A model generated the notes under the pieces. It ran no database searches and was not told the origin of the DNA. It saw nothing but the letters and a program-made list of their open reading frames with translations. Made by a program: the position numbers and the translations under genes. A stretch of DNA of 64,000 nucleotides. Source: Bacilli bacterium (lineage in GTDB: Bacteria; Bacillota_I; Bacilli_A; RFN20; CAG-826). Positions 8,823 to 16,631 of this stretch are shown here, one piece after another (position 1 is the first letter of the stretch; each line of letters starts with the position of its first letter). Location: positions 186,001-250,000 of the forward strand of contig JALCSW010000002.1 in NCBI GenBank assembly GCA_022653695.1. Direction: 5' to 3'.

Positions 8823-8845
8823 GAAAAATTCCCGATATCGTCGGG
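8823..8845 (-). terminator. Possible terminator for the ATPase/pseudogene unit
   Basis: On the minus strand CCCGA-5 nt-TCGGG is followed by AATTTTTC, a short intrinsic terminator about 100 bp past the pseudogene stop. Confidence 0.4.
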
Positions 8846-8946
8846 GCCTTGTTGCATTTGTGTGTGATGAACAGCATTAATACAAAATGACGTTTTTGCC
8901 ATAGTGCGAAGAGCAATATTGATACACCCACCACACCAGCAAGAAA

Positions 8947-9276
8947 TCAGTCATCTCTTCTTTCTAAAAACCTTACAGGTTTGTTTTTGCTATTGGCGTA
9001 TTCGTTTTCCGATCTTGTGCTTTCGCCAAAATAGCCACCAACATTGATCACAAAGATCTCGTCGGCCATATCGATTTTTCTCTTGTGCATGTCATCAAGC
9101 GTTTCCTTAGTCCCCTCAGTCCAAACTGCGCTATCTCCAGAATGTCCAAAGAGACCAACGCTGATGACGATATTGCCTTTTAAGGTCTACTCCTTTTGCA
9201 TTTCCAAAAAATGATCTTTATAGTGAATGTTGCCACACAGGGTTATTGCTTTATATTTCCTACCATGCTTTATTTT
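8947..9276 (-). pseudogene. Broken DUF4406 / nucleoside deoxyribosyltransferase-like gene
   Basis: Minus-strand translation gives KAITLCGN...KDHFLEMQKE, an in-frame TAG (9187-9189), then GNIVISVGLFGHSGDS, WTEGTKETLDDMHKRKIDMA and DEIFVINVGGYFGESTRSE, ending at TGA (8947-8949). The second half matches a widespread small family related to nucleoside 2-deoxyribosyltransferases (DUF4406-like). Intact members begin with a Met-Lys-Lys-Ile-Thr-Leu-Cys-Gly type start. Here there is no ATG/GTG/TTG before ITLCG, and TAG replaces what is probably a Leu codon, so the gene has lost both its start and its continuity. It directly follows the stop of the ATPase gene in the same frame. Confidence 0.75.
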
Positions 9277-10554
9277 TTAATCCTTTAAACAACCGATAGG
9301 CAAAACAAAGACACCATCTTCTCGTTTATAACCATATTTGCCTCCTGTCACAACTATCTTCAAATCGGGAATTCGAAGTGGACATTGGTTTTCTTTCTCA
9401 TTGTAAACTTTGATTAGCCTTTCAATCTCGCACAGGTGCTTAGCCCCCTCGTCTATGTCTCCACTTCCAAGTTTGAATTCAAGAAGAGCGTATCTGCCAT
9501 CTTTTAAATGTAGAACGCCATCCGCTTCCAAACCATATCGATCGCGATAATATGACAGCTCGCCATTCATTTTTGAGGAGTATATTTTCAAATCCCTGAT
9601 GCAAAGAGATTCAAACAAAAACCCTAGAGTTCTGAAGTCCGTATTGAAATATTCTGGATTGATGCCCAGCGCAGCGACCGCTATAGATGGATCGATTAAA
9701 TTCCTTTTATGACTGGCCCTAATAGCCTCTTTCGAGCGAATTGAAGGGCACCAAGCAGGGATATCTTCAATGATGAACAATTTTTCCAAGGCTTGAACAT
9801 AATCATAATATGTCGGCTTGGTCATATCCGTCGTTGATGTCACATCGCCAAAAATAGTTTTGGTTTCCGCTAAAGAACAAATGTTCCTTGAATAGGATCT
9901 GAGGATCGCTTCAGCCCAAAGAGGGTTGCGATTCACATGGTCGATATTTGAAATATCGCGATGGCAGGTTTGATAGAACAGGTCATTGGAAATTTCAAGT
10001 TGCGATTGCGGTGTTTTGTTATTCAAAGACCTAGGCCAGCCACCACGGCAAATAGCGAAAATCAAACCATCAATTGATAATTTTGATTCTACGAAATCCA
10101 ATTCCTTTGTTTCAAATAGCCTTAATAAAGATATCTTCCCATCGGATTCACCACTCTCATAAAGACTCATCGGATACATCTTTAGAGTAGAAATTCGAGT
10201 GGTTCCTGTGTGGGGGGTATCAACAGTTTGCGAAGAAGACCCAGTCAAAATGTAAAGTCCGGATTCATTATTATCATCTATAGACTTTCTTATCGCTCCC
10301 CAAATCTTAGGAGCGTCTTGCCATTCATCGAACAATCGAGGGTTGGCTCCGATTAGCAGTTTCGAAGGAATAGTATTCGCCACTTCCAAATAGCCATCTC
10401 GAAAATCCTCATCTTGAAACTCTATGATGCTTTTTGCCTTTTGTTTAGCTGTTGTGGTTTTTCCGCAACCTTTTGGTCCAACAATCAAAGTCGCTCCAAA
10501 TGACTCAAGTTTCAATGCTAATATTCCATCGGCGATTCTTTTTTTGTATTCCAT
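9277..10554 (-). CDS. AAA+ ATPase with C-terminal DUF4143 nuclease-like domain
   Basis: The 425-residue protein has Walker A GPKGCGKTT (about residues 27-35) and a Walker B-like LFDEWQ (about 74-79). The C-terminal DUF4143 region carries EADGVLHLKDGRYALLEFK, a PD-(D/E)xK-like core. This large family (ATP-binding protein, DUF4143) is abundant in gut bacteria and archaea and its function is not established. The start is supported by AGGTGAG 5 nt upstream. Low GC and the neighbouring IS remnant mark it as accessory. A four-unit direct-repeat array (10585-10676) lies immediately upstream and overlaps its promoter. Confidence 0.85.
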   Translation of the reverse strand: MEYKKRIADGILALKLESFGATLIVGPKGCGKTTTAKQKAKSIIEFQDEDFRDGYLEVANTIPSKLLIGANPRLFDEWQDAPKIWGAIRKSIDDNNESGLYILTGSSSQTVDTPHTGTTRISTLKMYPMSLYESGESDGKISLLRLFETKELDFVESKLSIDGLIFAICRGGWPRSLNNKTPQSQLEISNDLFYQTCHRDISNIDHVNRNPLWAEAILRSYSRNICSLAETKTIFGDVTSTTDMTKPTYYDYVQALEKLFIIEDIPAWCPSIRSKEAIRASHKRNLIDPSIAVAALGINPEYFNTDFRTLGFLFESLCIRDLKIYSSKMNGELSYYRDRYGLEADGVLHLKDGRYALLEFKLGSGDIDEGAKHLCEIERLIKVYNEKENQCPLRIPDLKIVVTGGKYGYKREDGVFVLPIGCLKD

Positions 10555-10572
10555 GTGTGCTCACCTGCGTTT

Positions 10573-10601
10573 ATCTTACTTGTATTTTACACATTTGTCT
10601 A
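10573..10601 (-). promoter_or_regulatory. Promoter of the DUF4143 ATPase gene
   Basis: On the minus strand: TAGACA (10596-10601), a 17-bp spacer and TAAGAT (10573-10578), giving a leader of about 15 nt that carries a Shine-Dalgarno sequence. The -35 and spacer fall inside the first repeat unit of the array. Confidence 0.6.
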
Positions 10602-10676
10602 GTTATATCTTATATTTATGTGCTATTTAGTTTTCCATTTATGTCGCATTTTGTTTTACACATTTGCAAGCAATCA
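10585..10676. repeat. Four tandem degenerate 23-bp repeats upstream of DUF4143 ATPase
   Basis: Aligned at a 23-bp period from 10585, 10608, 10631 and 10654, the four units share T at positions 1, 3, 4, 10 and 12, A at 7 and G at 13. Units 1 and 4 have the identical 13-mer TTTTACACATTTG, 69 bp (3 x 23) apart. Unit 1 overlaps the promoter. The array is AT-rich, so the weaker units could be partly chance, but the exact 13-mer is not. Confidence 0.55.
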
Positions 10677-10706
10677 AATTGCCGCCGTCCTTTTCAAATT
10701 CCATTG

Positions 10707-10725
10707 AGCGCTTTTGCGCTTTTTT
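10707..10725 (+). terminator. Intrinsic terminator
   Basis: AGCGC-TTTT-GCGCT followed by TTTTT on the plus strand. No intact plus-strand gene precedes it, so it is probably left over from deleted island DNA. Confidence 0.5.
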
Positions 10726-10860
10726 GCAATTTTGTTCAGTACACTATCAATTTGCTTTTTTCGAGTCGCGTAGACGCCTCGATTTGTTGCTTCTCCACAC
10801 AGGTGTGTTAGCACGTTTGAGGCAGTTAAATAAAGACGGCGTTCGGCAACTTTCGAAAGA

Positions 10861-11124
10861 ATGGCCAAACAACAAAAAAAGACTGATATTCGTGTATCAA
10901 TCTTTTACGTTAACAATGGCGCGTCCGAGGCCGGGTGCTCCGGCGCGAGCAGGTGCAAGGTAAAGCACGTCTGCGGGAGCGTCGAACAGGGCTCGAGGTC
11001 GCTGTCGTCAATCGATGACAGGACGCCCTACGACCTTTTCGTGCTCATATTCGGCAAAGACACGGCAGACAAACTCGGGATAAAGAAGATCACGACGAAG
11101 GAGTTGTGCTCAGTCTGGCCCTGA
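10861..11124 (+). pseudogene. IS30-like transposase C-terminal remnant
   Basis: The open frame (87 codons from an ATG at 10861) ends SSIDDRTPYDLFVLIFGKD, then TADKLGIKKITTKEL. This matches the tail of IS30-family transposases (TPYDLFxFLYGxxxxDKLGIKKI). The middle is scrambled, and the catalytic core and N-terminus are absent. From about 10917 base composition jumps back to GC-rich, unlike its surroundings. The identification rests on the last 40 residues only. Confidence 0.5.
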
Positions 11125-11154
11125 AGAAGGGATGGCAAAACAGTATTTATTTTG

Positions 11155-11637
11155 TCAACTAGCGATACGCTTTCTGATGGCGTTTTTTAGTCTGATATTT
11201 GGATTTAAGTCTTCTTCGGATAAATGATTGGCTTCCAGCAAAGAGGCAATCACCCACTCTTCGCTTTGGGTATGATAGGCGAAATAAACATTCCGCAATT
11301 CGGCAGGTTTGATGAGTTTATAGATTAAGCGGGACGGGCATCCCCTTGTGTAACAGATATATCGATATATATAACCTATCCAGTGTATTTCATTTATTGA
11401 GTACTTTATCTTCCCATAAACGGATTTTCCGTATTGCTTGTCAAGACTCGCAAAAGCTTCATTTGTGTCTAAAGAAAGCAAATAAGTCTCCCCTTCATCC
11501 AGTTTTTGAACAAACTTCGATTTCATGAATCTTCGTATGAAAATCGGGCTTGATGATTCGGTATCAATCAATGACTGCTTGAATATCTCGGCCTGATATG
11601 CAGCCAAATCCAGACCGCGTTTATCAAATTCCCTCAT
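11155..11637 (-). CDS. Partner of HTH-DUF3990 toxin-like protein, putative antitoxin
   Basis: A 160-residue soluble protein with no family I can name with certainty. It is rich in aromatic residues around IHWIGYIYRYICYTRG and ends in a basic helix. It overlaps the upstream DUF3990 gene by 4 nt (ATGA), so the two are one translational unit. Tight coupling to an ADP-ribosyltransferase-like protein inside an accessory island suggests it is the neutralising or regulating partner. This is inferred from arrangement only. Confidence 0.55.
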   Translation of the reverse strand: MREFDKRGLDLAAYQAEIFKQSLIDTESSSPIFIRRFMKSKFVQKLDEGETYLLSLDTNEAFASLDKQYGKSVYGKIKYSINEIHWIGYIYRYICYTRGCPSRLIYKLIKPAELRNVYFAYHTQSEEWVIASLLEANHLSEEDLNPNIRLKNAIRKRIAS

Positions 11638-12491
11638 ATTAGTAACTCATCTATGAATTGGCCGTCTTTTCGGAATTCTCTTTTTGCCAGGTTAAGCTTG
11701 GTTTCTATCATTTTTTCTCTCTCCTTTGATTTCGAAATTATCTCTGTTTTTTCTGATCCGCAGAGAAAAAGACGTTCTAAAAAAATCAACCGTTTGATGC
11801 TTTTCTCGCTTTTGAAAACGTATTGGTTTCCCAAAGAAGAAGCCGATAAGGCGTGCATGGCCTGCACAGAAGTGATATCTCCTTCACCGAACTGCTTCAT
11901 GACCTGGAACATTTTGTTATCCGCAATAGGGGCAATGATAATGTCGGCTTGATTGACTCTGGTTTGAAGTTGTTTGAGCAATATGTTGTTCTGATATTTC
12001 TTTAGCATCCCCCTAAAAAAACAAACGGTTAACATCCAATCAAGATCACACGTGAATTTGTCGACTTTTAAGCCCTCTGTTCGGGTTTTAAATAAATAAA
12101 CTGACGCCTTTTCGAAATCGCAGACGAAACTCGAAGCCTGAGAAAAGTTTTCTCCACAATAGAAACCATTTCCGAAATCGCAGTCGCTTCTGGCTCCCTC
12201 ACTCTTAATGACGTTGATTCCGGTCTTAGACCCGTGGAACAAAAGGATTTCGCTTTTACTCAATTGTTCTTGGCGAATTTCGCTTTTCGCCGTGTTCCAT
12301 CTCAGTCCTCTGTCGTATGTGAATGAGTAAAACCTTTCTAATATGTCAAAAGAAGGAGAATATTGTTTTAAAAGAACGAGATTCAGCAACGATACAGAAA
12401 TCCCTGAAGTTTCCGCCAAAGACTCAACCGTGCTATCAGACGATTCCAAGTAGGCTTCGATATCTTCTTTGAAACGGAATTTGCTATCCAT
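11634..12491 (-). CDS. HTH protein fused to DUF3990 (ADP-ribosyltransferase-like) domain
   Basis: The 285-residue protein begins with an XRE-like helix-turn-helix (about residues 8-60: STVESLAETSGISVSLLNLV). From about residue 82 it carries LLFHGSKTGINVIKSEGARS, then DFGNGFYCGENFSQASSF. This is the DUF3990 signature, a family related to ADP-ribosyltransferases and found in toxin-antitoxin loci. A self-regulating toxin with its own DNA-binding domain is therefore plausible. The ATG is fixed by a strong promoter whose -10 ends 6 nt upstream, so the mRNA is predicted to be leaderless. Composition is AT-rich compared with core genes. Confidence 0.7.
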   Translation of the reverse strand: MDSKFRFKEDIEAYLESSDSTVESLAETSGISVSLLNLVLLKQYSPSFDILERFYSFTYDRGLRWNTAKSEIRQEQLSKSEILLFHGSKTGINVIKSEGARSDCDFGNGFYCGENFSQASSFVCDFEKASVYLFKTRTEGLKVDKFTCDLDWMLTVCFFRGMLKKYQNNILLKQLQTRVNQADIIIAPIADNKMFQVMKQFGEGDITSVQAMHALSASSLGNQYVFKSEKSIKRLIFLERLFLCGSEKTEIISKSKEREKMIETKLNLAKREFRKDGQFIDELLI

Positions 12492-12497
12492 GTGGGC

Positions 12498-12547
12498 ATT
12501 ATATCATTTAAACTTGTTTATGCAAAATTGAATAAGTAAGTTTATTC
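12498..12547 (-). promoter_or_regulatory. Promoter and operator-like repeat of the DUF3990 operon
   Basis: On the minus strand: TTGCAT (12520-12525), 16 bp, then extended -10 TGATATAAT with hexamer at 12498-12503. Six nucleotides later comes the ATG. Directly upstream, GAATAA-6 nt-TTATTC (12530-12547) is a perfect inverted repeat, a likely autoregulatory operator for the HTH domain. Confidence 0.65.
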
Positions 12548-12746
12548 ATTTCAAATGATTAAACTAAATGTTGAGTATGTACATCGCATTGATGTTTCTA
12601 ACTTGTTATTTCAAAAGACTGTTTTTCTATTCCATATTCAATGGTTTGCCGTTGTGTCGCACCCCCAGTCGGGCGCCCCAATTGTTCTTTGACGGCCGGA
12701 TACGGAAAAAAGCCGAAAAAAGATGGTGTGATGATGGTACGGATTT

Positions 12747-12773
12747 TGAAAAAACCTCGATAAAATCGAGGTT
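12747..12773 (-). terminator. Terminator of tRNA-Arg
   Basis: AACCTCGAT and ATCGAGGTT form a 9-bp stem, followed by TTTTTT on the minus strand, 11 nt past the tRNA 3' end. Confidence 0.85.
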
Positions 12774-12783
12774 ATGTGAACTT

Positions 12784-12860
12784 TGGCGCGCCCGAGGCGA
12801 CTCGAACGCCTGACCCACAGCTTAGAAGGCTGTTGCTCTATCCAACTGAGCTACGGGCAC
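12784..12860 (-). tRNA. tRNA-Arg (anticodon TCT)
   Basis: A 77-nt cloverleaf with CCA encoded. The acceptor stem GTGCCCG pairs with CGGGCGC (one G-T wobble). The D arm is GCTC/GAGC, the anticodon stem ACAGC/GCTGT has loop CTTCTAA (TCT at 12824-12826), and the T arm is AGGCG/CGCCT with TTCGAGT. The discriminator base is G. It decodes AGA. It sits at the edge of the AT-rich island at 7-12.8 kb, and tRNA genes are common island boundaries. Confidence 0.95.
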
Positions 12861-12883
12861 ACTTCGCGCCAGCGCGCCCCATT

Positions 12884-12912
12884 ACTATAGCGAGCAAGTG
12901 TCTTCTAAACAA
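12884..12912 (-). promoter_or_regulatory. Promoter of tRNA-Arg
   Basis: On the minus strand: TTGTTT (12907-12912), a 17-bp spacer and TATAGT (12884-12889), about 24 nt upstream of the mature tRNA 5' end. Confidence 0.6.
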
Positions 12913-12927
12913 GGCGCAAAGCCTTCC

Positions 12928-13512
12928 CTATGGGCGTTTCCGGCCGATGATGAAGATGGAGTTGGCCTCGTCGAGGGCCGTCTCGATCGCAAAATCCCCT
13001 GCGAAATTCGCGGCTTCCTCCGCGACGGGCCCCAGTTGACGGGAAACGCCGGAAGGAACCCCGCGATGATGCTCGTTAAGAGCCCGGGTGGACATCGAAT
13101 GGACGATCGCGAAGCGTCCCCCCGGGTTCAGGGCCGCGCTGAGGGCCCTCGACAAAGCTTTGGGATCCATGAAGTGGGGATAGGCATCGTAAATCACCGC
13201 ATAATCGAATTTTTCGTCTAAGGGGACGCTCACGAAATCAAGGCAACGGAAGGAAACGCTCGGGTTGCCCGCGAACTTCTTCCGGGCTTCCGCGATCATC
13301 CCCTCGGAAAGATCGACCCCAAGAACCGGCCGCTTCGACAAAGCGGCCAGCAAAGGGGTTATGATCCCGGTTCCGCAGGCGATGTCGAGGACTTTGTCCC
13401 CCTCTTTGATCCTGAGGCGCCTCAATAACGCCAGGAGATCGTCCCGGCCCATCTTCTCGTCGGAATCCCACGTGGGGGCCGCCCGATCGAAGAAATCGCG
13501 AACCTCGTTCAT
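12928..13512 (-). CDS. Class I SAM-dependent methyltransferase
   Basis: The 194-residue protein is a compact Rossmann methyltransferase with motif I VLDIACGTGIITPLL (about residues 41-55), acidic end of strand 2 VLGVD and motif IV-like DYAVIYDAYPHF. It resembles UbiE/Methyltransf_11 enzymes. The start at 13512 lies 1 nt after the stop of the substrate-binding protein gene, so it is the last gene of the metal-chelate importer operon. In such operons the methyltransferase may modify the chelator or corrinoid, but no substrate can be assigned. Confidence 0.8.
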   Translation of the reverse strand: MNEVRDFFDRAAPTWDSDEKMGRDDLLALLRRLRIKEGDKVLDIACGTGIITPLLAALSKRPVLGVDLSEGMIAEARKKFAGNPSVSFRCLDFVSVPLDEKFDYAVIYDAYPHFMDPKALSRALSAALNPGGRFAIVHSMSTRALNEHHRGVPSGVSRQLGPVAEEAANFAGDFAIETALDEANSIFIIGRKRP

Positions 13513-13513
13513 A

Positions 13514-14713
13514 TCAATCGAAGAAGGTCCCCAGATCGATGTGCTGGTATCCGCCGTAACTGAATTTGTAGCCTTTGATCTCGGGGGCGAGTTCCTTCCC
13601 AAGGAAAGACTTCGTCACCCGATTGGTGATTTCGTCCATGTCCACGTCCTCGAAAAGGTCAGGATAGACGACCTTGCCGCCGTAGTAGGTGTTCACGAGG
13701 GCCATCTCAAGGTTCGTGTAGTAGGCGTTATAGGCCATCTGCAGGTATATTTTGTCGTCCTTCCAGGCTTTCGTGCCTTCTAAGTCGGTCAAATACTCGC
13801 TGTTGCCTTTGATGTTTTTGATGGCCGCGGCGTCGAGGATCATGACGTCCATGCTTTCGCCGAGGGAGACGAACTTCTCTTCCTCGATCGCGTGGATGCC
13901 GTTACCCTGCTCGCCGTCGCCGTCGCAGACGTTCTTGATGTGGGCGACGTTGAACGGCTCATAATTTTTGGCGGTCATGAGATGCGTGGTCGTGCCCCAG
14001 TTGCCCAGGCCGCCGATGTAGACGCTTTCCTTGTCTTCCGCGGCGACGTTAGCCGTCCTCGAGGAGATATCGTTCTTGCAACCGTCGATGAAATCGTTGA
14101 GCTCGGTCGCCTTGCTTTCGCGGGCGAAAACCTTCCCGAGCATCGTGAAACTGTCGGCCACCGCATCGTCCCAGACCCCCTTTGGGCCATATCGAAGGGT
14201 GATGACGGGGACGCCGAGCTGCTCCTGAAGCGCGTTCTCCTTGTCGAGGTCCTCGTACTCGCTGACGACGATGTCGGGGTTGCAGCTAAGGATTTTCTCC
14301 GCCTCGGCCGTTTGGGCTTGCGGGCCCCCAACGCCGCAGGAAGGCAGCGTTCGGAAGGTGGCCTCGTTGGCGATGAGATAGGGACGGGCGACCCCGTCGA
14401 ACATCTTGGGCCGGCTCTCAAGGCTCGTGTTGTCGATGTCCTCGACCCCCGCCAAAAGGCTGACGTCGCCGATGTAGCTGTACATCCTAAGCGCGCCGGC
14501 GCCGATGCAGACGACCTTGCTGTAGGAACCCGGGGTCACGGTGACCGCGCGTCCGATCATGTCGGTCACGATGATTGGGCTGACCTCGTCCGAGCTGGCG
14601 CTGGACGAAACGCCAACGCCGCCACTGACGCTGGCTGACCCGCTGCTCGTCTGCCCGCATCCGGCAAGAAGCAAGGAGCAGGCCAGAATCGTAATAAGAC
14701 GTCTTTTCTTCAT
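13514..14713 (-). CDS. ABC transporter substrate-binding lipoprotein (iron-chelate/cobalamin type)
   Basis: The 399-residue protein has a lipoprotein signal with lipobox LLAGC (Cys at about 19), then a Ser/Gly-rich linker and the PeriplasmicBP_2 fold (FecB/BtuF/heme-binding class): IIVTDMIGRAVTV, KVVCIGAGALRMYSYIG and NPDIVVSEYEDL. It is surface-anchored and delivers a ferric chelate, heme or corrinoid to the permease. The gene overlaps the ATPase gene by 4 nt. The ligand cannot be told from sequence. Tungstate-type relatives exist but are less likely given the FecCD partner. Confidence 0.88.
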   Translation of the reverse strand: MKKRRLITILACSLLLAGCGQTSSGSASVSGGVGVSSSASSDEVSPIIVTDMIGRAVTVTPGSYSKVVCIGAGALRMYSYIGDVSLLAGVEDIDNTSLESRPKMFDGVARPYLIANEATFRTLPSCGVGGPQAQTAEAEKILSCNPDIVVSEYEDLDKENALQEQLGVPVITLRYGPKGVWDDAVADSFTMLGKVFARESKATELNDFIDGCKNDISSRTANVAAEDKESVYIGGLGNWGTTTHLMTAKNYEPFNVAHIKNVCDGDGEQGNGIHAIEEEKFVSLGESMDVMILDAAAIKNIKGNSEYLTDLEGTKAWKDDKIYLQMAYNAYYTNLEMALVNTYYGGKVVYPDLFEDVDMDEITNRVTKSFLGKELAPEIKGYKFSYGGYQHIDLGTFFD

Positions 14714-15477
14714 TTTCCATCCCCTCCAAAAAGAATGATTTTTCTATCTTCAACCGCCACGATGCGGCTCGTGACGGCGAAAACCCTGCCGATGATCTCC
14801 GCGGTGACGGATTCCTTGCCGGAGCTCGCGATAAGACGGCCCTTGCGCAAAAACACGAAACGGTCGGCGAGCTCGAGGGCGAGGTTAAGGTCATGGATCG
14901 CGATGATGACGGCGATGCCTTTTTCCTTCGTCAGGCGCTTGATGAGACGAAGGAGCACCAGTTCGTTGGCGATGTCAAGATTGCTCGTCGGCTCATCGAA
15001 GACGAGAAGCTCTGGAGCCTGGGCCAAAGCTCGGGCGATGGCGACTTTCTGCTTTTCGCCGCCGGATAATTCGTTGACCGGTTTGAGGGCGAGGGCCTCG
15101 AGTTTGAGGTCCCGGATCGTCTCATCAACGATCCGCCGATCGCTCGAGGAGGCGCCCACGCCGAAATACGGCAGCCGGCCAAGGAGCACGGTGTCGTAAA
15201 CGGATAGCGATCCGAAGTCGATATGCTGGGGGATGTAGGCTATCCGGCGAGCCCTTCGGCGCGCCCTCATCCCCGTTATTTCCTCCCCATCGAAATAAAC
15301 TCCGCCCGAAAGGGGCCTCAAAAGGCCGATTATGGTTTTGAGAATGGTGCTTTTGCCGGCACCGTTAGGACCCAAAAGGGCGCAAATCTCACCTCGATCG
15401 AAGGAGAAAGAGACATCCTTAAGGGCATACGGGGAACCCTTGGAATAACGATAGGAAAGGGACTTGGCCTCAATCAT
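14710..15477 (-). CDS. FecE/BtuD-like ABC importer ATPase
   Basis: The 255-residue ATPase has Walker A GPNGAGKST (about 36-44), Q-loop YIPQH, signature ELSGGEKQK, Walker B LLVFDEPTSNLD and switch IHDLN. These are features of the iron-siderophore/heme/cobalamin importer ATPases. It overlaps the permease gene upstream and the binding-protein gene downstream by 4 nt each, so the importer is made as one coupled unit. It acts on the inner face of the membrane. Confidence 0.93.
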   Translation of the reverse strand: MIEAKSLSYRYSKGSPYALKDVSFSFDRGEICALLGPNGAGKSTILKTIIGLLRPLSGGVYFDGEEITGMRARRRARRIAYIPQHIDFGSLSVYDTVLLGRLPYFGVGASSSDRRIVDETIRDLKLEALALKPVNELSGGEKQKVAIARALAQAPELLVFDEPTSNLDIANELVLLRLIKRLTKEKGIAVIIAIHDLNLALELADRFVFLRKGRLIASSGKESVTAEIIGRVFAVTSRIVAVEDRKIILFGGDGK

Positions 15478-16556
15478 GCCCGGGACCTCCGGTTCGCGAA
15501 GATGATGTAAAGGAAGAACGGGGCGCCCAATAGCGAAGTGATGGCCCCAACAGGAAGGGCCGTCCCGTTTCCGAGGCCCCGCGACAGCGTGTCGCTCGCC
15601 AAAAGCAGGAGCGAGCCGGCCAAAAACGAGGAGGGGATCAAGAACCGGTGGTCGTGCCCGACGATTTTCTTCATCGAATGGGGGCAGATAATGCCGACGA
15701 AGCCGATGATGCCGAGGAAGGAGACCACGACCGCCGTGATGAGCGAGGCGACAAGAAGCGAGACGAAACGGAACAAATCGACGTGAACCCCAAGGCTCCG
15801 GGCCGTGGCGTCGCCGCCCAGAAGGGCGTTATAACGCCATGAGAAAACGAGGAAAAGGACGAAACCGACCGCGACGACGAAAAGCATGATCCAATCGACG
15901 TCATAGGTGGCGCGGCCCAAATCGCCGAAATTCCAAACCACCGCCGCGCTGAGGCCGACATCGGTCGCGAAAAACTGCAGAATCGTCGTCCCCGCCGTCC
16001 AAATCGCCCCGATGGCGATTCCGGCGAGAACGACCGCGTTGGGGGAAAAGCTTCGGATGCGGCAAAGGGCTAGGACAAGGAGAATCGAAAGGAAGGCGAA
16101 GAGAAAAGCGAAGAACGAGGTCGCGAAGGGGTTGGCGCTTGAGCCGTAATCGCTCACATTGGAGCCGACGGTGAGAAAGCCGCCCGCAAAGCCGATGATC
16201 GAGAGGTTGGCCCCGAAAACGGCGGCGTTGCTGACCCCCAAGGTCGAAGGCGAAGCCATGACGTTGCCCAAAGTCGTCTGCATTATGAGGCCGGAAATCG
16301 ATAGCCCCGCCCCCGCCACAAGCGCGGCGATGACCCGAGGCAAGCGAATGTTGCGGACGATCCTGAGGGCGCTCGCGGTGCCTTGCCCCCAAAGGGCGTT
16401 CCAGCTTTCCGCGAAACTCATGCGCGAACTGCCGATGAAAAGGCAAACGAACGCCATCGCGACGACAAGAAGGGCCAGGACGGCGATGAAAACGATTTTC
16501 GACGAGGTTTTTTTGGCGTACTCGCGCCGGATGTCGCGGCTGAACTCGGTAGACAC
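15474..16556 (-). CDS. FecCD family ABC importer permease
   Basis: The protein is about 360 residues with 9-10 membrane helices. Family landmarks include RLPRVIAALVAGAGLSISG, GLIMQTTLGNVMASPSTLGV and GFVGIICPHSMKKIVGHDHR near the coupling helix. I place the start at the GTG (16554-16556, VSTEFSR). The frame is open upstream to 16637 with only TTG codons, and that region holds promoter and operator sequences. GAGGG lies 13 nt before the GTG, so the exact start is uncertain. It is the first gene of the importer operon and divergent from a TetR gene. Confidence 0.88.
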   Translation of the reverse strand: MSTEFSRDIRREYAKKTSSKIVFIAVLALLVVAMAFVCLFIGSSRMSFAESWNALWGQGTASALRIVRNIRLPRVIAALVAGAGLSISGLIMQTTLGNVMASPSTLGVSNAAVFGANLSIIGFAGGFLTVGSNVSDYGSSANPFATSFFAFLFAFLSILLVLALCRIRSFSPNAVVLAGIAIGAIWTAGTTILQFFATDVGLSAAVVWNFGDLGRATYDVDWIMLFVVAVGFVLFLVFSWRYNALLGGDATARSLGVHVDLFRFVSLLVASLITAVVVSFLGIIGFVGIICPHSMKKIVGHDHRFLIPSSFLAGSLLLLASDTLSRGLGNGTALPVGAITSLLGAPFFLYIIFANRRSRA

Positions 16557-16596
16557 GGGGATATTGTAGCCCTCACTTGAAAGCAACAAAACATAT

Positions 16597-16624
16597 TTGC
16601 CTTCTTTGATTGATAATTTATAAT
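16597..16624 (+). promoter_or_regulatory. Promoter of the divergent TetR gene
   Basis: TTGCCT (16597-16602), a 16-bp spacer and TATAAT (16619-16624). The predicted transcription start at about 16631 falls at the edge of the first palindrome. Confidence 0.6.
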
Positions 16625-16631
16625 AGTTGTC

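Larger units (their letters stand above)
8454..8946. other. 493-bp non-coding stretch with two hairpins
   Basis: No credible gene. It contains an A/T hairpin at 8616-8634 (TAAAAAAC-agc-GTTTTTTA), probably a terminator for the AbiE pair, and a GC stem at 8831-8845 followed on the minus strand by a T-rich stretch. The remainder looks like decayed island DNA. Confidence 0.4.

Noticed and set aside
10917..12800. Possible attachment-site pair: TGGCGCG(T/C)CCGAGGC occurs at 10917 and at the tRNA-Arg 3' end
   Set aside because: One mismatch in 15 GC-rich bases, no integrase between them, and the first copy lies in transposase-derived sequence. Chance similarity cannot be excluded.
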